From assembly GCA_041591635.1 (NCBI GenBank), contig JBFHRO010000117.1, positions 1 to 10,199 on the forward strand: a stretch of DNA of 10,199 nt, in the 5' to 3' direction. Made by a program: the position numbers and the translations under genes. Source of the stretch: JACKOD01 sp041591635 (lineage in GTDB: Bacteria > Pseudomonadota > Gammaproteobacteria > Pseudomonadales > Oleiphilaceae). A model generated the notes under the pieces. That model did no database searches. It worked only from the letters and a program-made list of their open reading frames with translations, and was not told the DNA's origin. Positions 1 through 5,752 of this stretch are shown here, piece after piece. Within the stretch, counting starts at the first letter, position 1, and each line of letters begins with the position of its first letter.

Positions 1-488
1 CAGTAGGCGCGGCCCTTGCGACCAACACTGGACGAGGTAAAGAGGACTGAAGCATCGTCCGAGGCCCGCAGCAGGGGAATGAGCGCCTGGGTCATGAGGA
101 AGGGCGCGGTCAGATGAACCTGCAGAAGCTTGTTCCAGGTGTCCGGATCATACTGCTCGATCGGGCGCAGGGTGCCCAGCAAGCCAGCGTTGTGGAGTAA
201 TCCGTCAAGGCGGCCAAAGGCTTCCTGAATCTTTTCGGCCAGATCCTCGTAATCCTTGCCGGTAGCGCCTTCAAGGTTGATGGGGCAGATGGCCGGCAGC
301 GGGTGTCCCGCCGCTTCAATTTCATCGTAAACCTGCTCGAGTTTGCTGATGGTACGACCTACCAGCAAAACACTGGCACCGTGGGCGGCAAAGCTTTTTG
401 CGGCCGCGCGTCCGATGCCGGCACCGGCGCCGGTCACCAGAATCACGCGGTTTTGCAGCAGGTCAGCGGGAGGCTTGTAGTCATGCAT
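1..488 (-). CDS. yciK: YciK-family short-chain dehydrogenase/reductase, C-terminus cut by window edge
   Basis: Probable NAD(P)-dependent oxidoreductase of the classical SDR family; the substrate is not known for YciK. The first 162 codons are visible and the reading frame runs off the left edge. The Rossmann nucleotide-binding motif TGAGAGIG is at residues 19-26, the structural NAG motif at 100-102, and the TSSS segment with the probable catalytic serine at 151-154. The YxxxK catalytic pair would fall just beyond the window, so activity cannot be judged. The ATG at 488 lies 19 bases after the mupP stop and is preceded by GCGGAA, so it is probably co-transcribed with mupP. A YciK-type SDR directly after mupP is the order I know from Pseudomonas, and this supports the subfamily call beyond plain SDR membership. 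Confidence 0.85.
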   Translation of the reverse strand, partial: MHDYKPPADLLQNRVILVTGAGAGIGRAAAKSFAAHGASVLLVGRTISKLEQVYDEIEAAGHPLPAICPINLEGATGKDYEDLAEKIQEAFGRLDGLLHNAGLLGTLRPIEQYDPDTWNKLLQVHLTAPFLMTQALIPLLRASDDASVLFTSSSVGRKGRAY

Positions 489-507
489 GGTAGAAATTCC
501 GCAGTAA

Positions 508-1179
508 TCAGGACTGGAACAGATCCAGGAGTTCAGAGGGATGATCAATGATGTAATCGGCCAGCCAGTCTTGCGCCGCGGCAGGCGATTCAAGATAGCC
601 GTAGCGTGCAGCGATGGTGGTCATGCCGGCGGCCTTGCCTGAAAGGATGTCGCGCTCGTGATCACCCACATACCAGCAGGTGGCGGGAGGGCAATTGACC
701 ACCCCGGCGGCCTTCAGCAAGGGTTCGGGGTGGGGCTTGGTGTTTTTGACATCATCGGGACACAGGGTGACGGCTGTCCTCGTATCCAGCCCCAGCTGTT
801 GCAGGAGCGGATCGGTGTAGCGCCGGGGCTTGTTGGTGACAATCCCCCAGGGCAGGCCATGGGTTTCCAGCTGTTCAAGCAGGGCAGACATGCCCGGAAA
901 CAGACAGGTTTCGACGGCGAGGTTATCGAGGTAAAGATCCAGCAGCTCCTGGTGAAGCACCTTGAAGTCGGCATCGCCTTCCTTCAGACCAAATGACAGC
1001 AGAATCAAGGCGCGTGCACCGTTGGAAACCGTGTTGCGAATCTGTTCGGTTGGCAAGGGGGCAAGGCCGTGCCGGGTGCGCTGCAGGTTCACCACGCGAA
1101 TAAAGTCGGGGGCTGTGTCGAGCAGAGTGCCATCCAGGTCAAAAAATACGGCACGGGGGCGAGTGCCTGGGGTTTTCAT
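508..1179 (-). CDS. mupP: N-acetylmuramic acid 6-phosphate phosphatase MupP (HAD family; often annotated phosphoglycolate phosphatase)
   Basis: HAD-superfamily phosphatase of 223 residues. Motif I is FFDLDGTLLD, with the nucleophile D14 and acid/base D16. A helical C1-type cap follows. Motif II is VTNK with T115, the motif III lysine is K148 in TKPHP, and motif IV is VGDHERD with D173 and D177. By sequence alone it resembles Gph. In Pseudomonas the gene between ubiG and yciK was shown to be MupP, which dephosphorylates MurNAc-6-phosphate in the peptidoglycan recycling route that bypasses de novo UDP-MurNAc synthesis and affects fosfomycin tolerance. The same neighbours here make MupP the better call; this is inference from synteny. 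The ATG at 1179 was chosen, one base after the ubiG stop. A TTG at 1188 would put GGAAG directly against the start, whereas the ATG has it nine bases upstream. Translation is probably coupled to ubiG. Confidence 0.85.
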   Translation of the reverse strand: MKTPGTRPRAVFFDLDGTLLDTAPDFIRVVNLQRTRHGLAPLPTEQIRNTVSNGARALILLSFGLKEGDADFKVLHQELLDLYLDNLAVETCLFPGMSALLEQLETHGLPWGIVTNKPRRYTDPLLQQLGLDTRTAVTLCPDDVKNTKPHPEPLLKAAGVVNCPPATCWYVGDHERDILSGKAAGMTTIAARYGYLESPAAAQDWLADYIIDHPSELLDLFQS

Positions 1180-1180
1180 C

Positions 1181-1897
1181 TCAGGCAACTTCCGCAGGAG
1201 TGGGTTTGATCGCGTGCATCAGGTAATTGACATCGACATCGCGGCCCAGGCTGTAATGCCGGGTGATGGGGTTGTAGCTCATGCCGGTAATGTCCTGAAT
1301 GTCGAGATTGGCTTGACGCAGATAGTTTGCCAGTTCCGAGGGGCGAATGAATTTTTTGAATTCGTGGGTACCCTTGGGCAGCATCTTGAGAATGTGTTCC
1401 GCGCCCACAATGGCAAACAGCCAGGCCTTGGGGTTGCGATTGATGGTCGACAGAAACAGGTGCCCGCCGGGCTTTAGCAAGACCGCACAGGCTTGCAGCA
1501 CCGAGGCGGGCTGGGGTACGTGTTCGAGCATTTCGAGGCAGGTGATGACGTCGTATTGCCCCGGCTCCTGTTCGGCAAGTGTCTCAACGGTCATGCGCCG
1601 GTAGTCCACCTTGATGCCGGATTCCAGGCCATGCAGCCGGGCCACGGCCAGCGGCGCTTCGCCCATATCGATGCCGGTAACGTGGGCGCCGCGCTGACAT
1701 AAGCCTTCTGACAGGATGCCACCGCCACAGCCGACATCCAGCACCTTTTTGCCCGGAAGGGGTGCACGTGAGTCGATGTAATTCAGACGCAGCGGGTTGA
1801 TGTCATGCAATGGCTTGAACTCGCTTTCCTTATCCCACCAGCGAGCGGCCAGCGCCTCGAATTTGGCGATTTCGTTCTGGTCTACATTTGCGTGCAT
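1181..1897 (-). CDS. ubiG: Bifunctional ubiquinone O-methyltransferase UbiG
   Basis: SAM-dependent class I methyltransferase that carries out both O-methylations in ubiquinone biosynthesis (the early polyprenyl-catechol step and the final demethylubiquinone step), on the cytoplasmic side of the membrane. The 238-residue length is usual for UbiG. The N-terminus has the family signature around residues 10-42 (FEALAARWWD, then PLRLNYI). SAM motif I is VLDVGCGGG at 52-60, followed by GIDM near 75 and the DVITCLEMLEHV segment near 115-126. The start ATG at 1897 gives the standard N-terminus. The gene begins 13 bases after the mtaD stop and ends one base before the mupP ATG, so it sits inside the operon. 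Note that UbiG itself produces S-adenosylhomocysteine, and some MtaD-family enzymes also deaminate that compound, which may explain the pairing (inference). Confidence 0.97.
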   Translation of the reverse strand: MHANVDQNEIAKFEALAARWWDKESEFKPLHDINPLRLNYIDSRAPLPGKKVLDVGCGGGILSEGLCQRGAHVTGIDMGEAPLAVARLHGLESGIKVDYRRMTVETLAEQEPGQYDVITCLEMLEHVPQPASVLQACAVLLKPGGHLFLSTINRNPKAWLFAIVGAEHILKMLPKGTHEFKKFIRPSELANYLRQANLDIQDITGMSYNPITRHYSLGRDVDVNYLMHAIKPTPAEVA

Positions 1898-1910
1898 GTC
1901 AGCGTCCGTA

Positions 1911-3245
1911 TCAGGTCGGTTTGCGAGAATTGGCGATTTTTTCGCCCCAGGCCTGCGCGCTTGCTTGCAGACCTTGTGTGTCTATCATGGTCAGTTGCCG
2001 GTTGTTCATCCGCAACGCGCCGCCGATCCAGCTATGGGTCACCTGGCGGCTGCTGGTGGCGTACACCAGGTGCGATACCGGATCATACAACGGCAGGCTT
2101 TCGATGTCGCTCAGGTCGATGGCGATGATGTCGGCGAACTTGCCCGCTTCGAGCGATCCGATCTGGCGCTCGAGTCCCAAGGCTTTGGCGCCGTTGATGG
2201 TGGCCATTTCCACCGCCGTAAAGGCGTCGACGGCACCGGCATCACCGGCCACCGCTTTGCCGAGCAAGGCCGCTGTGCGCATTTCGCCCAGCAAGTCGAG
2301 ATCGTTATTGCTGGCGGCACCATCGGTCCCCAGGGCCACGTTGATGCCTGCCTGTTGCAGCTGGTCGACCGGGCAGAAGCCGCTGGCCAGTTTGAGGTTG
2401 GATTCCGGGCAGTGAATCACGCTGGCACCGGCTGACTGCAGCAGGGCTATGTCGTTGGCGCTGATCTGGGTCATGTGCACGCATTGCAGGGTCGGGCCCA
2501 GGAGTCCCAGATCGGCCAGACGCTCAATGGGACGTTTGCCGGTTTTGCTGTGTGCCTCGTTAACTTCAAAGGCGGTTTCATGCAGATGAATCTGAACCGG
2601 TACATCAAGCTGTGCGCTGAGCATGGCGATTTTTTGCAGCGGTTCATCGGACACTGTGTAAGGCGCATGGGGGCCAAAGGCGACGGAAACAAAATCGTTG
2701 CCCCGGTACTGGTCAATCAGTGCCAGCCCCTTATGCAGGTAGTCTTCGGGCCCGTTGCCCCAGGCGGTCGGAAAATCCAGCACCGGAAAGCAGATCTGGG
2801 TACGAATGCCGTGCGTCAGGGCAACCCTGGCGGTCACCTCGGGAAAAAAGTACATGTCGCTGAAACAGGTGGTGCCCGAGCGCAGCATTTCGGCAATGGC
2901 GAGCAAGGTGCCGTCGGCCACAAAGGCATCATTCACCCATTTGCCCTCGGCAGGCCAAATGTGGTTCGACAGCCAGTCCATCAGCGGCAGATCATCGGCG
3001 AGGCCGCGAAACAGACTCATGGCGCTGTGGCCGTGGGCATTGATGAGCCCCGGCATCAGCAGGTGGTTGTCGAGGCGGATACAGGTGGCTGGCTGATAGC
3101 GGTCGGCCTCCTGCTCGGGAACAATGGCGAGAATGCGTTGCTGGTGAATGATCACGCACTGGTTTTGTAGCAGGGTACGGGCCGGGCGTACGGGGAGTAC
3201 CCAGCGGGCAAAAATGGCCAGATCGGCCGGGATCGGAGCACTCAT
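1911..3245 (-). CDS. mtaD: 5'-methylthioadenosine / S-adenosylhomocysteine deaminase
   Basis: Amidohydrolase-superfamily deaminase of 444 residues that converts methylthioadenosine to methylthioinosine. In Pseudomonas this is the first step of MTA salvage, which continues through a methylthioinosine phosphorylase to methylthioribose-1-phosphate, the MtnA substrate. Visible metal and substrate residues are HGH (H71, H73), GPHAPY (H193), IHLHETAFE (H220, E223) and GTDGA (D308). The C-terminal GSLEAGKFADIIAID stretch is typical of the superfamily's beta-sandwich domain. The ATG at 3245 was preferred over an upstream in-frame TTG at 3263 because AAGGA lies seven bases before the ATG. It heads the probable operon mtaD-ubiG-mupP-yciK. 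In Pseudomonas mtnA lies directly upstream of mtaD; here tapT and a divergent gene pair intervene. Confidence 0.93.
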   Translation of the reverse strand: MSAPIPADLAIFARWVLPVRPARTLLQNQCVIIHQQRILAIVPEQEADRYQPATCIRLDNHLLMPGLINAHGHSAMSLFRGLADDLPLMDWLSNHIWPAEGKWVNDAFVADGTLLAIAEMLRSGTTCFSDMYFFPEVTARVALTHGIRTQICFPVLDFPTAWGNGPEDYLHKGLALIDQYRGNDFVSVAFGPHAPYTVSDEPLQKIAMLSAQLDVPVQIHLHETAFEVNEAHSKTGKRPIERLADLGLLGPTLQCVHMTQISANDIALLQSAGASVIHCPESNLKLASGFCPVDQLQQAGINVALGTDGAASNNDLDLLGEMRTAALLGKAVAGDAGAVDAFTAVEMATINGAKALGLERQIGSLEAGKFADIIAIDLSDIESLPLYDPVSHLVYATSSRQVTHSWIGGALRMNNRQLTMIDTQGLQASAQAWGEKIANSRKPT

Positions 3246-3246
3246 G

Positions 3247-3293
3247 CGAGATTCCTTGGGCAAGTCTCGTGGTCCGTGCGCTCGGCACGGGCC
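3247..3293 (-). promoter_or_regulatory. Structured 5' leader of mtaD, two adjacent hairpins
   Basis: Two inverted repeats lie between the predicted transcript start and the mtaD ATG. The first, 3271-3293, has a CCGTGC/GCACGG core with a five-base loop, extended by GG/CC outside one mismatch. The second, 3247-3269, pairs CGAGA with TCTCG and contains CTT/AAG inside. Its 3' side includes the mtaD ribosome binding site AAGGA, so folding could limit translation. It does not match the SAH riboswitch consensus as I know it. Any regulatory role is inference. Confidence 0.35.
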
Positions 3294-3313
3294 TGAAAAG
3301 GTAGCGGTGGGCG

Positions 3314-3342
3314 ATTATAACCAGATCAGCTGAATAAATCAG
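3314..3342 (-). promoter_or_regulatory. Candidate sigma-70 promoter of the mtaD-ubiG-mupP-yciK operon
   Basis: A perfect -10 hexamer TATAAT occupies 3319-3314 on the minus strand. A weak -35, CTGATT at 3342-3337, precedes it with 17-base spacing and overlaps the 3' end of tapT. Transcription would start near 3307 and give a leader of about 60 bases. The perfect -10 and its position before the operon are the evidence; the poor -35 limits confidence. Confidence 0.45.
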
Positions 3343-4078
3343 TGCTTGCCGGTGTTCCCGCAGGCGCTGCGCGAAGATTGGCGCGCCCGGCCAGATAGCG
3401 GTCGCGAAAGTGCGCAAAATAGGTATCCAGTGCCCGGCTCGCAGGCAGATCATTAATGAGTTGCAGCAACGCAATGCCCACTTCGACCGTGCACAGCTGG
3501 TGTGAATGGGCTGCTGCGCGCAATTGATAGTCGCTGCCAGACGCCGGCGGCACCGCCAGCACGGGGAGTGAGGCGAGGTAGGGGCTGTTGAACATCTTGC
3601 GGGCTTCGCGCCAGGTGCCATCCAGGATTACGAACAGCGGCAGGCGCTCGGGGTGGCTGGCCAGCAACGGGGTGGGATCAGAAATGCGCCGCTGTGGCGC
3701 GCAGTATTCATGGGGAAAGATCAAAAGGGGCAGGTAGCGCGGGTCTTGCAGCAGCGCCAGCAGTTGCGGATCATGCCGGGTTCGCTCCCATTGAAAGGCA
3801 TGGTTGTCGCTGATCACATCGGCCAGCAAGCGACCGGTGTTGCTGGGTTTGAACATCTCACCCGTATACATGAGCAAGCACAGGGCGCAGCTTTGGGTGG
3901 GGTAAGGCCGTGCCGCGCAAATGCAATGCACCTGCGCCAGCAGGCATACCGGGCAGCGAATGGCACGGCTGCCGCGGGCGACAAAAGGCTTGGTGGCGCG
4001 GGCGAGCGCCTGTTCGCGCAGGACTGAAACCGAATTGACAGGCATGATGAAATCCGCAAGATGGGCCAAAAGTGCCAT
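3326..4078 (-). CDS. tapT: tRNA-uridine aminocarboxypropyltransferase (DTW-domain protein, TapT/YfiP type)
   Basis: Transfers the 3-amino-3-carboxypropyl group of SAM to a tRNA uridine (acp3U47 in E. coli TapT), releasing methylthioadenosine. The 250-residue protein has the DTW-domain signature. A probable zinc-binding cysteine set RCPVC...CIC lies at residues 42-54, followed by KPSNTGRLL near 77-85, the name-giving D-x-T-W as DGTW at 153-156, and HQLCTVEV near 193-200 toward the C-terminus. Neither the ATG at 4078 nor the one at 4045 (MPVNSV) has a strong ribosome binding site, so the N-terminal 11 residues are uncertain. The stop lies 80 bases before mtaD on the same strand, so some read-through into mtaD is possible. 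Its by-product is the substrate of the mtaD product next door. Confidence 0.9.
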   Translation of the reverse strand: MALLAHLADFIMPVNSVSVLREQALARATKPFVARGSRAIRCPVCLLAQVHCICAARPYPTQSCALCLLMYTGEMFKPSNTGRLLADVISDNHAFQWERTRHDPQLLALLQDPRYLPLLIFPHEYCAPQRRISDPTPLLASHPERLPLFVILDGTWREARKMFNSPYLASLPVLAVPPASGSDYQLRAAAHSHQLCTVEVGIALLQLINDLPASRALDTYFAHFRDRYLAGRANLRAAPAGTPASTDLFS

Positions 4079-4265
4079 TGTAACCGATGAATGCGGTGTG
4101 ACGGTGGCCTGGCGGGGCGCCAGCAGATTTCAGCCTGGGCGGTCGAAGACAGAAAGTCCCATGATCATGGATACTGGCCTATTATTAAGCGACAATGAGG
4201 CCGTTTGGCGGTTTCGATACACTTTTTGACACCCGATACAGGCGTATTACACACGAAGTTATCTT
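4079..4265. promoter_or_regulatory. Divergent intergenic region between tapT and the 4266 gene
   Basis: This 187-base region must hold the promoters of tapT (leftward) and of the 4266-mtnA pair (rightward). On the plus strand a perfect -35 hexamer TTGACA is at 4226-4231. The best -10 at 16-base spacing is only TACACA (4248-4253), which would leave an almost leaderless transcript for the gene at 4266. A 12-base perfect palindrome CCATGATCATGG is at 4159-4170. No convincing leftward promoter was found. Confidence 0.3.
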
Positions 4266-4604
4266 ATGAAAAATGCTGTTGCCTTAGCTGATGAAAAAAA
4301 ACTTGCACTGATTTATCGTGTGGAGCCGGGCTGCCTGGGGCCCAATGGCGCCAGCCACATTGAAGGTTTTTGCGATTTTGCACAAAAAGAGATAGAGCAG
4401 CTCGATGCCGCCTATGTGCTCTGGACCATTACCCCCCGCCATAACAAATCCCTCCCCGAGATGCAGTACAGCATAGGCAGCAGGAATATCAGCCGCGAGC
4501 AGGCCGAACGTTATGCGGCGGCCCTGCAGAAGAACCTCGATGAGTTTGAGTCCCATCTGGTGGAAAAACTGGCCGACCTTATTAACGCCTACATGGGGCA
4601 GTAA
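4266..4604 (+). CDS. Conserved-looking hypothetical protein, 112 residues, function unknown
   Basis: I do not recognise a family. The protein is soluble, with no signal peptide or membrane segment. Two cysteines lie in EPGCLGPNG (C23) and EGFCDF (C36), separated by a histidine at 31. The middle (residues 44-73) has an AAYVLWTITPRHN stretch that looks like a beta strand followed by a loop. The C-terminal 40 residues are strongly helical and charged and may form a helical pair. No other start fits. The ribosome binding site is weak (CGAAG). It lies 61 bases upstream of mtnA on the same strand, so co-transcription is likely. Length, codon use like the neighbours and the absence of a competing gene support it as real. 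Confidence 0.75.
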   Translation: MKNAVALADEKKLALIYRVEPGCLGPNGASHIEGFCDFAQKEIEQLDAAYVLWTITPRHNKSLPEMQYSIGSRNISREQAERYAAALQKNLDEFESHLVEKLADLINAYMGQ

Positions 4605-4665
4605 CCTGTCGGGTATTCTCGGCACCCCGTGGAATTTTATTTTTTTTAATTTAAGGAAACGCAGT

Positions 4666-5715
4666 ATGGCAGTGCCGGTCGAAGCAATACGTTGGGTGGA
4701 AGCAGGATTGGAGTTACTGGATCAGCGCCTGCTGCCGCAGGAAGAGATCTGGCGCCGTTACACGGACGCGACCGCCGTGGCGCAGGCCATTCGTGACATG
4801 GTGGTGCGCGGTGCGCCGGCCATAGGAATTACCGCGGCTTATGGCGTGGTGTTTGCGGCCGCCCAGGCCTTTGCGACCGATGGTGCAAAGTGGAAAGAGG
4901 CTGTCCGGCCATTGCTTGAGGTGTTGGCACAATCGCGCCCCACGGCAGTCAATCTGTTTTGGGCGCTGGCGCGCATGCAGCGGTGTATTGAAAGCCTGCC
5001 ATCCGAGCTGTCGCCGCAAGCCGCGTTGCTTGCGCAAGCGCAACAGATACATGAAGAAGATTACCAGGCCAATCTGGCCATGGGTGAAGCGGGTGCCGAC
5101 CTGATTGCGGCGCAATGCCATGGGCCCATTGCGGTGATGACCCATTGCAATACCGGGTCGCTGGCAACCGGTGGGCACGGAACGGCGTTGGGAGTCATTC
5201 GCAGCCTGCACCGTCGCGGCCTGTTGAGTCAGGTGTGTGCCGATGAAACCCGCCCCTGGATGCAAGGTGCCCGTCTCACCGCCTGGGAATTGCAGCAAGA
5301 AGGGATTCCGGTGGTGCTTAACGCCGACTCGGCCGCCGCGCATATTCTGCGTCAGGGAAAGGTGAAGTGGGTGATCGTCGGCGCCGACCGAATTACCGCC
5401 AACGGTGACACCGCCAACAAGATTGGCACCTACAGTCTGGCCGTGCTGGCGCGTTATCACGGCGTGGGCTTTATGGTGGTGGCGCCTTCAAGCACGGTGG
5501 ATATGCAACTGGCCAGCGGCGATGAAATCCACATTGAGGAGCGTACCGAAAAAGAGGTCACCCACGTGGGAGGCGTGGCCATGGCGCCGGCGCAGGTAAG
5601 TGCCTATAACCCGGTATTTGATGTGACCCCGGCCCAATTGATCGATGCCATAGTCACCGAGCGGGGGGTGGTGCTCAAGCCGGATCTGGCCCGGATGCGT
5701 GCCATGATGGGGTAA
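4666..5715 (+). CDS. mtnA: S-methyl-5-thioribose-1-phosphate isomerase MtnA
   Basis: Isomerises 5-methylthioribose-1-phosphate to 5-methylthioribulose-1-phosphate in the methionine salvage pathway, in the cytoplasm. The protein is 349 residues, usual for MtnA, and belongs to the eIF2B alpha/beta/delta-like aldose isomerase family. Diagnostic motifs are VRGAPAIG (47-54), the active-site cysteine C161 in THCNTGSLATGG, and the catalytic aspartate D241 in VGADRITANGD followed by NKIGTY. The start ATG at 4666 is preceded by AAGGAAA at a suitable distance; the open frame extends further upstream but that part overlaps the 4266 gene. It is separated from mtaD, its usual partner in Pseudomonas, by about 1.4 kb and lies on the opposite strand. 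A methylthioinosine phosphorylase is needed to connect the two and is not in this window. Confidence 0.97.
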   Translation: MAVPVEAIRWVEAGLELLDQRLLPQEEIWRRYTDATAVAQAIRDMVVRGAPAIGITAAYGVVFAAAQAFATDGAKWKEAVRPLLEVLAQSRPTAVNLFWALARMQRCIESLPSELSPQAALLAQAQQIHEEDYQANLAMGEAGADLIAAQCHGPIAVMTHCNTGSLATGGHGTALGVIRSLHRRGLLSQVCADETRPWMQGARLTAWELQQEGIPVVLNADSAAAHILRQGKVKWVIVGADRITANGDTANKIGTYSLAVLARYHGVGFMVVAPSSTVDMQLASGDEIHIEERTEKEVTHVGGVAMAPAQVSAYNPVFDVTPAQLIDAIVTERGVVLKPDLARMRAMMG

Positions 5716-5720
5716 GGCTG

Positions 5721-5740
5721 GCCTGCATAGACTGGCAGGC
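5721..5740. terminator. Possible bidirectional terminator between mtnA and the PP2C-kinase gene
   Basis: A perfect inverted repeat GCCTGC / GCAGGC with an eight-base loop lies in the 37-base gap between two convergent genes. There is no T run on either side, so it does not fit a classical intrinsic terminator. The position is the main argument. Confidence 0.35.
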
Positions 5741-5752
5741 GCGGCGATGATC

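Noticed and set aside
2475..3170. Long plus-strand open frame opposite mtaD
   Set aside because: Shadow of the coding frame of a confidently identified gene on the other strand; the translation is low-complexity and matches nothing.
3246..3263. TTG start for mtaD six codons upstream
   Set aside because: It would lie upstream of the AAGGA that fits the ATG at 3245, and has no ribosome binding site of its own.
3246..3325. SAH riboswitch ahead of mtaD
   Set aside because: Hairpins exist, but I could not match the conserved core of the known SAH riboswitch.
4159..4170. Palindrome CCATGATCATGG as an operator
   Set aside because: A single short palindrome with no second copy nearby and no clear promoter around it; noted only as part of the intergenic region.
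4611..4650. Intrinsic terminator between the 4266 gene and mtnA
   Set aside because: Only a four-base GGGT/ACCC stem, with the T run about ten bases away; too weak.
4513..4665. In-frame upstream extension of mtnA
   Set aside because: It overlaps the 3' end of the 4266 gene, has no MtnA-like sequence, and a good AAGGAAA ribosome binding site sits just before the ATG at 4666.
5721..5740. Firm rho-independent terminator after mtnA
   Set aside because: The stem is good, but no T run follows on either strand, so it is kept only as a low-confidence feature.
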